Positions 8,458-16,508 of a DNA stretch of 64,000 bases are shown here, in pieces. The notes under the pieces are model-generated. The model saw only the letters and a program-made list of their open reading frames with translations. It made no database searches and had not been told where the DNA came from. Numbering within the stretch: position 1 is the first letter of the stretch; each line of letters begins with the position of its first letter. The position numbers were made by a program, and so were the translations under genes. The DNA lies in contig CAVYXV010000010.1 of assembly GCA_963772585.1 (NCBI GenBank), positions 248,001 to 312,000 on the forward strand, written 5' to 3'. The DNA comes from CAVVXN01 sp963772585. Lineage in GTDB: Bacteria > Planctomycetota > PLA2 > JAEUHO01.

Positions 8458-9180
8458 TCAGGGGAGGTAGGGCGCCAGGTCGCGGCAGAGGGACTCGAAG
8501 GCGTCGTCGTCGCGGACCGTCGCGCGGAGCTGTTCGTGGAAGAGGACGGCGAAGCGCTGGCGCGCCCGGTGGCGGAGGTGGACGAGTTGGGTCGGTGTCT
8601 TCCCCAGCCGGTCGGCGAGGTCCGGGTTTCCCTCGCCGTCGGTCCGGAGCAGATCGGCGATGATCTCCGCGTAGAGGTCGTTCGCGAGCCTCAGCTCGGC
8701 GAGCGCCTGCTCGACGGCGATCGCCACCCAGCCCGCGTCCAGGTCCGCCGCCTCGGGGGAGGGCTCGCGCCCCGCCACGCCGTCCAACGCCTCCGGCGGC
8801 GCGAGCGCGCCAGCGTGGCGCTTCCGGGCGAAGCGGTGCTCGAGCCTCTTGTAGACGAAGCGCTTCAGCTGCGTCTGGAGGTACGCGCGGAAGCAGCGGA
8901 CGTCGCCGAGGTCGCCGTCGAGCCAGCCCTTCTCCAGGCAATGGGCCCAGTACTCCGCGACGAGCTCGCGTGCGTCGTCTTCGCCCGCCGGCCGGCGGAG
9001 CGCGCGCGCGAGGACGGCGGCCACGTACCGCTCCATCGCGGGGGCGTAGAGGGCGAAGAGGTACTCCCAGGTCTCCTCCCAGCGCGGGGTTCCCCGGGGA
9101 TGACGCCCGGGGAGCATGGAGCGCCGCGTCGCGATCGAACGCAGCCGGCGGGACGTCTCGAGGATCGGCCGCGGGCTCAC
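8458..9180 (-). CDS. ECF-type RNA polymerase sigma factor
   Basis: 240 residues. The region-2-like part (about 38-115) contains WEYLFALYAPAMERYV and ELVAEYWAHCLEKGWL, and the region-4-like part lies at about 155-215 (EQALAELRLANDLYAEIIADLL, LADRLGKTPTQLVHLRHRARQRF). The layout matches Planctomycete ECF factors associated with Ser/Thr kinases, though the -35-binding helix is not a textbook match. The GTG start overlaps the stop of the upstream kinase gene (GTGA), so translation of the two is probably coupled. It is expected to direct transcription of an unknown regulon under control of the kinase. Confidence 0.75.
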   Translation of the reverse strand: MSPRPILETSRRLRSIATRRSMLPGRHPRGTPRWEETWEYLFALYAPAMERYVAAVLARALRRPAGEDDARELVAEYWAHCLEKGWLDGDLGDVRCFRAYLQTQLKRFVYKRLEHRFARKRHAGALAPPEALDGVAGREPSPEAADLDAGWVAIAVEQALAELRLANDLYAEIIADLLRTDGEGNPDLADRLGKTPTQLVHLRHRARQRFAVLFHEQLRATVRDDDAFESLCRDLAPYLP

Positions 9181-12100
9181 CGCCCGTCCTCCCCGCTCGC
9201 GAGGGCCGCCGCCCGACGCTCGGCGCGCTCGCGTTGCTCGGCGAGGACCGCGGCCTGCTCACCGGTCACCTCGCCCCCGTCGAGTGCCCCGGCGAGGCGC
9301 GTCGCGTGGAGCCGGGCTTCGCGCCGCTGCTCGACGCGTCCCGCGTCGCCGAGGGACCCGAGCGGCCCGGCGAACGACGCCACCGCCCAGGCGAGTCCCG
9401 CCCACGGTCCCGCGGGCCGGGCGTGGGAGCGCGTCAGGGCGAGGATGTCGTCGAACGTGGTGGCGAGAAGCGAGACGACGGCGTCCGTGTGGTGCGCAGC
9501 GATCTGGAGCCGCGCGAGCTCGGTCGTCACGTTCACGAGGATGACCGGAACGTCCTCGGGACCCGGGATGGCGACGAGCGCGTCGCGCGCGAGCGGTTGC
9601 GCCTCCTGCAACTCCGCGATCCGGCGGCTGGGCCCGTCCGGGCCCGCCTCCATGGGCGCCACGAAGATCGTGTAGGCGAGGATCGTCTTCCACCGCGGGT
9701 TCTCGGCGTCGAGCCCGTAGAGCGTCCGCGCGTGTGCGACGGCCGCGCGGCGGAGCGCGGGGACCTCGGAGGCGTCCTCGCCGGCCGTGAACGCGCGACG
9801 GTCGCAGGTGGTGATCACGAGATTGAGCCAGATGGCGTTCGTCGGGTCGCGGGCGACGAGGTCGTCGGCGATCGCGTGCGCGGTACGGAACTCGGCGGCC
9901 GCCCGCGCACCGTCCTTCGCCTTCACCGCCAGGTCCCCGCGGCGGACGTGGAGGCGCGCGAGCTCCTGCCGCCACCGGAGGTTCTCCGGATGCCGGCGCG
10001 ACAGGGCGCCGTAGCGCTCGAGCGCCTCCTCCGTCGCACCGAGCGAGGACTGCGGGTCTCCTCCCGCGTCGAAGCGCGCCGAGGCGGCGACGGCCGCCGC
10101 CAGGCGGGCCTGGGTGGGGACGTCCTCCGGATCCGCTTGCAGCATTCCCCGGGCGCGGGCGACGCAGGCTTCGATCCGTCGTCGCGCTTCTTCCGCCCGC
10201 CCGGTGTGGAGCTCCGCCTCGGCGAGGTAGAGCTCGGTCTCGAACCGTTGCATGGGAACGGCGTCGGAGCCGTCCCCGACGCCTTCCGCCGCGCTCGCGG
10301 GAAGCGCCCTTCTCAGCGCCGCGTAGGCCCGGTCGTAGTCGCCGGCCACGAGCGCGGCCCTCCCCTCGATGCTGCGCGCCGCCCGGAGCACGATCTCGGC
10401 CTCCGAGGCCACGGCAGGGTGCTCGGCGAGCGCCTCCAGCGCCGGAACGACGTCTCCGAGCCGCTCCAACGAGCGATGGGCGAAGCCCTGCCGCCGGTCC
10501 ACGTCGGCGAGCTCCACCTCGGCCCACGCGCGCTCCACGGCGCCGATCCCCTCCGCATCGTTCACCTCGGCGTATCGCCCGGCGACCGTCCGCGCCTCCT
10601 GGAAGACGGTGCGCGCGGCCGGGAGGCGTCCCATCGCGAGGTAGACGTCGCCGAGTCCGCGGAGGGCATGAACCCGCCGGCGGAAGCTGTCCGGGGTGTC
10701 CTGTTCCACGGGCAGCGGTCCGTAGTGGGTCCTCGCGTGGACGCCGAGATCGGCGAGGAGATCCAGGCGTCCCATGGACGCGAGCTCACCGCGAAGCTCC
10801 TCCAGCATGAACCCCATCGCGAGCTCCGCGCGCTCGCGGTGCCGCGCCTCCGCCGCCCGCGCCACGGTGGCCGCGCGGCGCGCCTCCTCGGCCTCGCGGC
10901 GGCGCGCCTCCAGCAGGAGGGACACGACGACGCCGAGGACCACCAGCAGGACGAGCGCCGCCACGCCGAAGCGGCGGAGCTGGCGGCGACGCCACGCCGT
11001 CGCCTGGCGGCCCAGCGCCGCCTCCCCCAGCTCGCGGCCACGGACGAGAAGGGCCGTCGCCGCCGCGTGTTCCGGGACGCGTTCCAGCACGCGGCGGCAC
11101 GCCGTGGTCGCGCGCTCCAGCTGGCGGAACAGCGCGTCGCCCTCCAGGTCGCGAGCCGTGGCGATCGCGAGCTCCGCCTCGTCGATCCACCGACGGACCT
11201 GCCGGTCCTTCTGGACGTTTGCCTGCCACGCGCGGATGCGCCGCACGAGGTCCTCCACGTCCGTCGGGCGCCGCGCGGGGTCGGGGGAAAGGGCCTGCGC
11301 CGCCAACCGCGAGAGCGGGGGAGGCACGGCCGGCTCCAGGATGGCCGCCTCCGGTGGCGCGGCGCCCGCGAACTGCGCGGCGAGGCGTCCCTCCTCGCGC
11401 GGATCGAACGGGAGCACGCCGGTCAGGATCTCGAACAGCACGACGCCGAGGCCGTACACGTCGCCCCGGCGGCCGCCTCCGGCGGGTTCATGGCCGTAGG
11501 TCTCGGGGGCCGCGTAGCCCGGCGTGCCGACCGTGCCCTGCCCGGTCTCGAGCCGGGATCCGCGCCGCAGCAGCGCGATTCCCTGTTGCCATCCGTCGCG
11601 GGCGTCGGGCGCCGTCGGCGCGAGCGCGGCGAGCCCCCAGTCCACGACGAACGTCTCCCCGAACTCTCCGAGGGCGATGTTCTGGGGCTTCAGGTCGCGG
11701 TGCACCACGCCGCGACTGTGTGCGTAGCGCACGGCGTCGCACGCGCGGAGGAAGGGTTCGAGGAGCGACAGGCGTACGTCGAGCGGTTCGCCCGCCACCT
11801 CGTCGAGCGCCGTGCGCAGGGTGCGGTGTCCGGGGACGAGGCGCATCGTGTAGTAGGGGACGCCACCCTCGGTGCAGCCGACCTCGTGGACGGGCACGAT
11901 GCCCGGATGCTCGAGCCCGCCCGCGACCCACGCCTCCTGCAGGAACCGCGCCTTCCATCCATCGTAGCGGCTGCGGCCCCCGTCCGACGCCGGCGGCGGC
12001 CGGACGGCGTCCGGGGTGGGCGGCGTGACGGGTTCGTCGGTCCCGGCCGCCTGCGAGGGCTTCAGGATCTTGAACGCGACCTTCCGGTTCATCTCCTCGT

Positions 12101-12512
12101 CGAGGGCCGCGTAGACCACGCCCATGCCGCCCCGACCGATCGGTACGAAGTCCCGGTAGCGGTCCGGAGGGGGCGGTCGAAGGACCGGCGCCGGCTCCGG
12201 CTCCGTGTCCGTGCCGTGGGGGTCCGGGCCCGGTGCGGCGGGTGGCGCCACGGTGCTCGCCGGTCCGCGCGGGGAGCCTCGCGCAGCGAGGATCGCGTCC
12301 ACCGCGGCGTCGATGCTTCGCGCCTCCTCCGTGCCGAGCGCGGTCATGCGCAGGAGGGCCTCGCGAGGGTCGGCGACGCCAGGGAGCCGCCCCTCCCACC
12401 CGGCGAGCAGCGCCGTCGCCGCCTGCCGCGGGGTCACCGTGCCGCGACGGAGGGCCACGTCCACGAAGAGCAGGGGGCGGGGGGACGGCGGTCCGGTCTC
12501 CACGGCGGGCAA
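9177..12512 (-). CDS. Membrane-anchored Ser/Thr protein kinase with helical-repeat sensor region
   Basis: About 1111 residues. Residues 1-110 are a proline-rich N-terminal extension. The kinase domain (about 118-430) has the Gly loop IGRGGMGVVY, Lys148 in VAFKILK, Asp273 in HRDLKPQN, and DWG at 291-293 in place of DFG, followed by GTPGYAAPE. An Arg-rich juxtamembrane segment leads into one membrane helix at about 515-535. The remaining 570 residues are Ala/Arg/Glu-rich helical hairpins of TPR type, presumably extracytoplasmic. The product would phosphorylate Ser/Thr targets, plausibly the sigma factor whose gene overlaps its 3' end. The start is uncertain: TTG at 12512 lacks a clear ribosome site and GTG at 12503 is an alternative. 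Confidence 0.9.
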   Translation of the reverse strand: MPAVETGPPSPRPLLFVDVALRRGTVTPRQAATALLAGWEGRLPGVADPREALLRMTALGTEEARSIDAAVDAILAARGSPRGPASTVAPPAAPGPDPHGTDTEPEPAPVLRPPPPDRYRDFVPIGRGGMGVVYAALDEEMNRKVAFKILKPSQAAGTDEPVTPPTPDAVRPPPASDGGRSRYDGWKARFLQEAWVAGGLEHPGIVPVHEVGCTEGGVPYYTMRLVPGHRTLRTALDEVAGEPLDVRLSLLEPFLRACDAVRYAHSRGVVHRDLKPQNIALGEFGETFVVDWGLAALAPTAPDARDGWQQGIALLRRGSRLETGQGTVGTPGYAAPETYGHEPAGGGRRGDVYGLGVVLFEILTGVLPFDPREEGRLAAQFAGAAPPEAAILEPAVPPPLSRLAAQALSPDPARRPTDVEDLVRRIRAWQANVQKDRQVRRWIDEAELAIATARDLEGDALFRQLERATTACRRVLERVPEHAAATALLVRGRELGEAALGRQATAWRRRQLRRFGVAALVLLVVLGVVVSLLLEARRREAEEARRAATVARAAEARHRERAELAMGFMLEELRGELASMGRLDLLADLGVHARTHYGPLPVEQDTPDSFRRRVHALRGLGDVYLAMGRLPAARTVFQEARTVAGRYAEVNDAEGIGAVERAWAEVELADVDRRQGFAHRSLERLGDVVPALEALAEHPAVASEAEIVLRAARSIEGRAALVAGDYDRAYAALRRALPASAAEGVGDGSDAVPMQRFETELYLAEAELHTGRAEEARRRIEACVARARGMLQADPEDVPTQARLAAAVAASARFDAGGDPQSSLGATEEALERYGALSRRHPENLRWRQELARLHVRRGDLAVKAKDGARAAAEFRTAHAIADDLVARDPTNAIWLNLVITTCDRRAFTAGEDASEVPALRRAAVAHARTLYGLDAENPRWKTILAYTIFVAPMEAGPDGPSRRIAELQEAQPLARDALVAIPGPEDVPVILVNVTTELARLQIAAHHTDAVVSLLATTFDDILALTRSHARPAGPWAGLAWAVASFAGPLGSLGDAGRVEQRREARLHATRLAGALDGGEVTGEQAAVLAEQRERAERRAAALASGEDGR

Positions 12513-12638
12513 AGCCTACCGGAGGGCTCCGGAAAAACCGCTCACGAAGGCGCGTCCCGCCCCGTTGGGCGCCGTCCCCTCCCGGGTAGCTTGACGCCCC
12601 CCGCGACCGCAAAAGGAGCGTGCCCCCTGTCCTCGTCC

Positions 12639-14153
12639 GTGCGCCTCCGCCTCCTCGCCGCGCTCCTGGTCGGGGTGACGGGCATCGCCGTGGTCCGGGG
12701 GCTGGCCGGGAACGGCTTCCCCTACCAGGACCACTGGGACGAGCCGTTGAAGGTGGACCAGATCCGCGAGGGGCGGCGCGACTACCACCATCCCCCGCTC
12801 ATGCTCGACGTCGCGGCGGTCGCGTCCCGGGCGGTCGGTGCGAACGCGGGCGGGCAACGCATCGCCGAGATCGGACGCCTGCTCTCGGCCGTCTACGTGG
12901 GCATCGCGATCGGGGCCATGGCCCTGCTCGCGTTCCGCCTCGCGGGGCTCGGCGGGGCCGTCGCCGCCTCGATCCTCCTGTTGGCGGATCCCTGGATCGA
13001 CGACGCCGCGCATTCCTTCAAGGAGGACGCGATCCTCCTCGCGGGGGTGGCCCTCGCCCTGCTCGCCGCGACGCACTACCTCGAACGGCCGACCCGCCGG
13101 AGGCTGGTGGGGCTGGCCGTCGCGTGCGGGTTCGCGGGCGCGGCCAAGCTCGCCGGGCTCCTCGTCGTCCCGTTGGCCCTCGTCGCCGTGGCGACGCGGC
13201 CGCCCCCCGGCCGCTCCCGCACCGTCGCGTTCGTCTCCGTCCTCGGGCTCTCGCTCCTCGCCTTCGGCCTCCTGGCCCTCCACCCGACCCTCTGGCACTT
13301 CCCCCACGCCGTGATCGACGCCCAATCGGCCGAGTGGCGGACCGTGTGGTTCGGGCGGACCGGCCGGGAGACGGTGCCGAACCTGGGATTCGTCCGCCTC
13401 GCGGCGAAGACGCTCGGACCGGCGACCCTGTTCTTCTTCCCCGTCTTCGCCCTCGTCGCATGGGGACGGCGCCCGTCCGAGCGGGTGGCCTGGCTCCCCT
13501 GCCTCGTGTTTCCCCTGCTCTTCACGCTGCTGCTGTCGCTCCAGGCCCTGGTGTACGCGCGCTACTTCCTGCCGGCCCGCGCGGCGTATCTGACGGGCGC
13601 CGGCGTCGGTCTCGCCCTGGGCGTGTCGGCCATCTCTCGCGTGTCGCGTGCCCGCCTGCGGCGGGGGCTCTGGGTCGGTTGCGCCCTCCTGATGGGGCTC
13701 CAGCTCTACCTGCACGTCCGCGCCGACGCGATGCTGGCGGACGGGCGGGCGCACACGACGCGTGCGGCCCTGCGGACGTGGGTGCGCGCGCGCGTTCCCG
13801 CTGGCGCGGTGATCGCCCAGGACTTCAGCGTGCGTCTCCGGGACGTTCCCCAGCGCGTCGTGGACGCGGCGAGGCTGCCCGAGCTCGGCACGGTGTCCGA
13901 TCTCGCCCGCCGCGGCATCACCCACGTCGCGGTGGACGCCTACTGGTACCGCGCGCACCTCCAGTCCCCCGCTGACGCCGCGCGCACGTCCCCCGACGTC
14001 GCTTTCTGTCGGGACCTCCAGCGATCGGCCTCCGTGCTCCTCGCGTTGCCGATGAAGGAGCCGTACGCATTGAACCCGGGTTTGCTGCTGTTCGCGCTGC
14101 GGGGGTCTCCCGATCCCGCGCCGTCCCCTCCCGCGGACGCGCACGACGGATAG
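12639..14153 (+). CDS. GT-C type membrane glycosyltransferase (PMT/GT39-like)
   Basis: About 504 residues. There are roughly ten hydrophobic helices, a first luminal loop with the acidic motif YQDHWDEPLK that normally supplies the catalytic Asp in the GT-C fold, a conserved HHPPLM segment and a C-terminal soluble domain (about 370-500). These enzymes move sugar from a polyprenyl-phosphate donor to an acceptor on the outer face of the membrane; the acceptor here is unknown. The start is ambiguous: GTG at 12639 is taken, but AAAAGGAG at 12611-12618 is ideally spaced for CTG at 12627. It is divergent from the kinase gene; about 126 bp between them may hold both promoters. Confidence 0.8.
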   Translation: MRLRLLAALLVGVTGIAVVRGLAGNGFPYQDHWDEPLKVDQIREGRRDYHHPPLMLDVAAVASRAVGANAGGQRIAEIGRLLSAVYVGIAIGAMALLAFRLAGLGGAVAASILLLADPWIDDAAHSFKEDAILLAGVALALLAATHYLERPTRRRLVGLAVACGFAGAAKLAGLLVVPLALVAVATRPPPGRSRTVAFVSVLGLSLLAFGLLALHPTLWHFPHAVIDAQSAEWRTVWFGRTGRETVPNLGFVRLAAKTLGPATLFFFPVFALVAWGRRPSERVAWLPCLVFPLLFTLLLSLQALVYARYFLPARAAYLTGAGVGLALGVSAISRVSRARLRRGLWVGCALLMGLQLYLHVRADAMLADGRAHTTRAALRTWVRARVPAGAVIAQDFSVRLRDVPQRVVDAARLPELGTVSDLARRGITHVAVDAYWYRAHLQSPADAARTSPDVAFCRDLQRSASVLLALPMKEPYALNPGLLLFALRGSPDPAPSPPADAHDG

Positions 14154-14260
14154 AATCGTTCGCGTGCGAAGGAAGGGCGATCGGCCCGCACCATGCGGCG
14201 TATCGCCCGTGCGGCATCCGCAGGCATTGAGAGGAGACCACGGGCATCTACGATGGAGTC

Positions 14261-14282
14261 GGAGTGCGGAACTCCGCGCTCC
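14261..14282 (+). promoter_or_regulatory. Hairpin immediately before the iorA ribosome site
   Basis: GGAGTGCGGA pairs with TCCGCGCTCC (10 bp, one G-U pair) around a very short loop. The hairpin ends one base before the CCGGAGG ribosome site of iorA (14284-14290), so it could shield or position the site in the mRNA. No T run follows, so it does not look like a terminator. The role is inference. Confidence 0.35.
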
Positions 14283-14295
14283 ACCGGAGGCTCGA

Positions 14296-15927
14296 ATGGC
14301 CGCGACGTCGACGGGCACACGCGTCGCCTCGGGACAGGTCCTCCTGGGCGACGAGGCGGTGGCGCAAGGCGCGATCCACGCGGGAATCACCGCCGCGTAC
14401 GGCTACCCGGGCACGCCGTCCACCGAGATCCTCGAGCACGTGCTGCGCGTCCGGAAGCGCGAGGGGCGGCCGCACGCAAACTGGTGCGCGAACGAGAAGA
14501 CCGCCTACGAGGCGGCCATCGGCGTGACGATGGCGGGGCGGCGCACGCTGGTCACGATGAAGCATGTCGGCCTCAACGTCGCCATGGACGCGTTCGTGAA
14601 TTCCGCCCTCGTGGACCTGCAGGGAGGCCTCGTCTGCGTGGTCGCGGACGATCCCGGCATGCACTCCTCCCAGAACGAGCAGGACACGCGCATGCTGGCG
14701 GACTTCGCGCGCGTCCCCCTGCTGGAGCCCGCCGATCAGCAGGAGGCGTACGACATGACGCGGGAGGCGTTCGACCTCTCCGAACGCTTCCACGTTCCCG
14801 TCGTGGTGCGCCTCGTGACCCGGCTGGCGCACAGCCGGGCGCTGGTCGAGACTCGTGCGCCGCGCCCGGAGAACCCCCTTACGAGGAACGTGCGGGCGCG
14901 CGACTGGACCCTGCTGCCGGTGAACGCCCGGCGCCTGTGGCGCGCGCATCTGGACAAGCAGGGCGCCATCGCCGAGGCGACGGCCTCGAGCCGGTGGAAC
15001 CGTTTCCCTGTCGGCGACGCGCCCCGGGGGATCCTCACGACGGGACTCGCCCGGAACTACCTGCTCGAGAATGCCGGCGAGGTCGCCTTCCCCTTCCGCC
15101 ACCTCCACGTGGGAGCCTATCCCCCGCCGGTCGACGCGATCCGGCGGCTGGCCGAGAACGTGGACAGCCTGCTCGTGATCGAGGAGGGGCAGCCCTGGGT
15201 CGAGCGGATGCTCCGGGGGATCGTGCCGCCCGCGACGGAGATCCGGGGGAAGCTCTCGGGCGACCTTCCGCGCGACGGCGAGCTGACCCCCGACACGGTC
15301 CGGGAAGCCCTCGGCCTCGCGGCGCGTCCGCGCGTTCGCCTGGAGGGCTTGAACCTCCCCCCGCGACCGCCGCAGCTCTGCCAGGGGTGCCCGCACCGCG
15401 ACGCCCTCGACGCATTGAAGGCGGCGCTCGGTGGTTTTCCGGACGCGCTGGTCACCTCCGACATCGGCTGCTACACACTGGGTGCGCTACCGCCGTACGA
15501 GGCCATCCAGTCGTGCATCTGCATGGGCGCCTCCGTGGGCACGGCGAAGGGCGCCGCGGACGCGGGGGTCCGTCCGGTCCTCGGGGTGATCGGCGATTCG
15601 ACGTTCCTCCACAGCGGGGTGACGGGGCTCATGGACGCCGTCGCCGAGAACACGCCGATGACCCTGATCATCCTCGACAACGAGACGGTGGGGATGACGG
15701 GGCAACAGGACACCGTGCTGCCGCACTCCCACGTGGAGACCATCGTCCTCGGCGTCGGCGTGGACCCGGCGCACGTCGCCCTCCTCGAGGCGCATCCGAG
15801 GAAGGTCCCCGAGATGGCGGCGCGGATCCGCGCCGAGATCGCGTACGAGGGTCTCTCGGTGGTGATCACGTACCGTCCGTGCATCCAGGCCGCCCGGCGC
15901 GCCCGGAAGAAGGCGACCTCGTCATGA
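14296..15927 (+). CDS. iorA: Indolepyruvate ferredoxin oxidoreductase alpha subunit, lacking the ferredoxin domain
   Basis: 543 residues. This subunit oxidatively decarboxylates aryl-2-oxoacids to aryl-CoA with ferredoxin. The pyrimidine-binding half has YGYPGTPSTEILEHVL and NVAMDAFVNSAL. The thiamine-diphosphate half has CQGCPHRDALDALK, GDS at 433-435 and the downstream LDNETVGMTGQQ. Family members usually continue into a C-terminal 2x[4Fe-4S] ferredoxin domain (about 80-100 residues, eight cysteines). This one ends at VITYRPCIQAARRARKKATSS, exactly where that domain should begin. The ATG follows CCGGAGG. The gene overlaps iorB (ATGA), so the subunits are translationally coupled. The electron acceptor must be supplied by another protein. 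Confidence 0.92.
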   Translation: MAATSTGTRVASGQVLLGDEAVAQGAIHAGITAAYGYPGTPSTEILEHVLRVRKREGRPHANWCANEKTAYEAAIGVTMAGRRTLVTMKHVGLNVAMDAFVNSALVDLQGGLVCVVADDPGMHSSQNEQDTRMLADFARVPLLEPADQQEAYDMTREAFDLSERFHVPVVVRLVTRLAHSRALVETRAPRPENPLTRNVRARDWTLLPVNARRLWRAHLDKQGAIAEATASSRWNRFPVGDAPRGILTTGLARNYLLENAGEVAFPFRHLHVGAYPPPVDAIRRLAENVDSLLVIEEGQPWVERMLRGIVPPATEIRGKLSGDLPRDGELTPDTVREALGLAARPRVRLEGLNLPPRPPQLCQGCPHRDALDALKAALGGFPDALVTSDIGCYTLGALPPYEAIQSCICMGASVGTAKGAADAGVRPVLGVIGDSTFLHSGVTGLMDAVAENTPMTLIILDNETVGMTGQQDTVLPHSHVETIVLGVGVDPAHVALLEAHPRKVPEMAARIRAEIAYEGLSVVITYRPCIQAARRARKKATSS

Positions 15928-16508
15928 AGATGGACATCGTGCTCGCCGGCGTGGGCGGCCAGGGCGTCCTCACGATCGCGGCCATCATCGCAGCGGCGGC
16001 CCGCGAGGACGGGCTCCACGTGAAGCAGGGCGAGGTCCACGGGATGGCCCAGCGCGGCGGCGCCGTGCAGGCGAACCTCCGCATCGCCGACCACCCGATC
16101 CACAGCGACCTGATCGCCCGGGGCGACGCCGATCTCGTCTTGTCCATGGAACCGCTGGAGAGCCTTCGCTACCTCGACTACCTCCGTCCCGACGGCACGC
16201 TCGTCGCGTCCACGGACCCGGTCCGAAACATCGATACGTATCCGCCGCTGGACGAGGTGACGGCGAACCTCCGCCGGCTTCCCCGCGTCCACCTCGTGCC
16301 CACGGCCGCCCTCGCCCGCCGGGCGGGCTCGCCGCTCACGAGCAACGTGGTGCTCGTCGGCGCGGTCGCCGACCTTCTCCCCGTCGCGCCCGAGACCCTC
16401 GAACGGTGGATCTGCACGATGTTCGAGAAGAAGGGCGAGCGCATCGTCGAAGCCAACCGGAAGGCCTTCCGCGCGGGGCGCGAAGCCGTCCGATGCGCGA
16501 CCCGGTGA
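15924..16508 (+). CDS. iorB: Indolepyruvate ferredoxin oxidoreductase beta subunit
   Basis: 194 residues, the usual size for IorB and the equivalent of the gamma domain of other 2-oxoacid:ferredoxin oxidoreductases. The glycine-rich signature VLAGVGGQGVLT starts at residue 6, followed by KQGEVHGMAQRGGAVQANLR and LVLSMEPLESLRYL, all typical. The ATG lies inside the iorA stop region (ATGA overlap), and its own 3' end overlaps the next gene by 16 nt, so the three genes form one translational unit. It forms the cytoplasmic heteromer with IorA. Confidence 0.95.
   Translation: MKMDIVLAGVGGQGVLTIAAIIAAAAREDGLHVKQGEVHGMAQRGGAVQANLRIADHPIHSDLIARGDADLVLSMEPLESLRYLDYLRPDGTLVASTDPVRNIDTYPPLDEVTANLRRLPRVHLVPTAALARRAGSPLTSNVVLVGAVADLLPVAPETLERWICTMFEKKGERIVEANRKAFRAGREAVRCATR

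Noticed and set aside
8970..14153. A 1727-residue plus-strand frame crossing the kinase gene and the glycosyltransferase
   Set aside because: Only its last ~500 residues are a protein (GT-C glycosyltransferase). The rest mirrors the kinase gene on the other strand and is Arg/His/Gly-rich with no domain.
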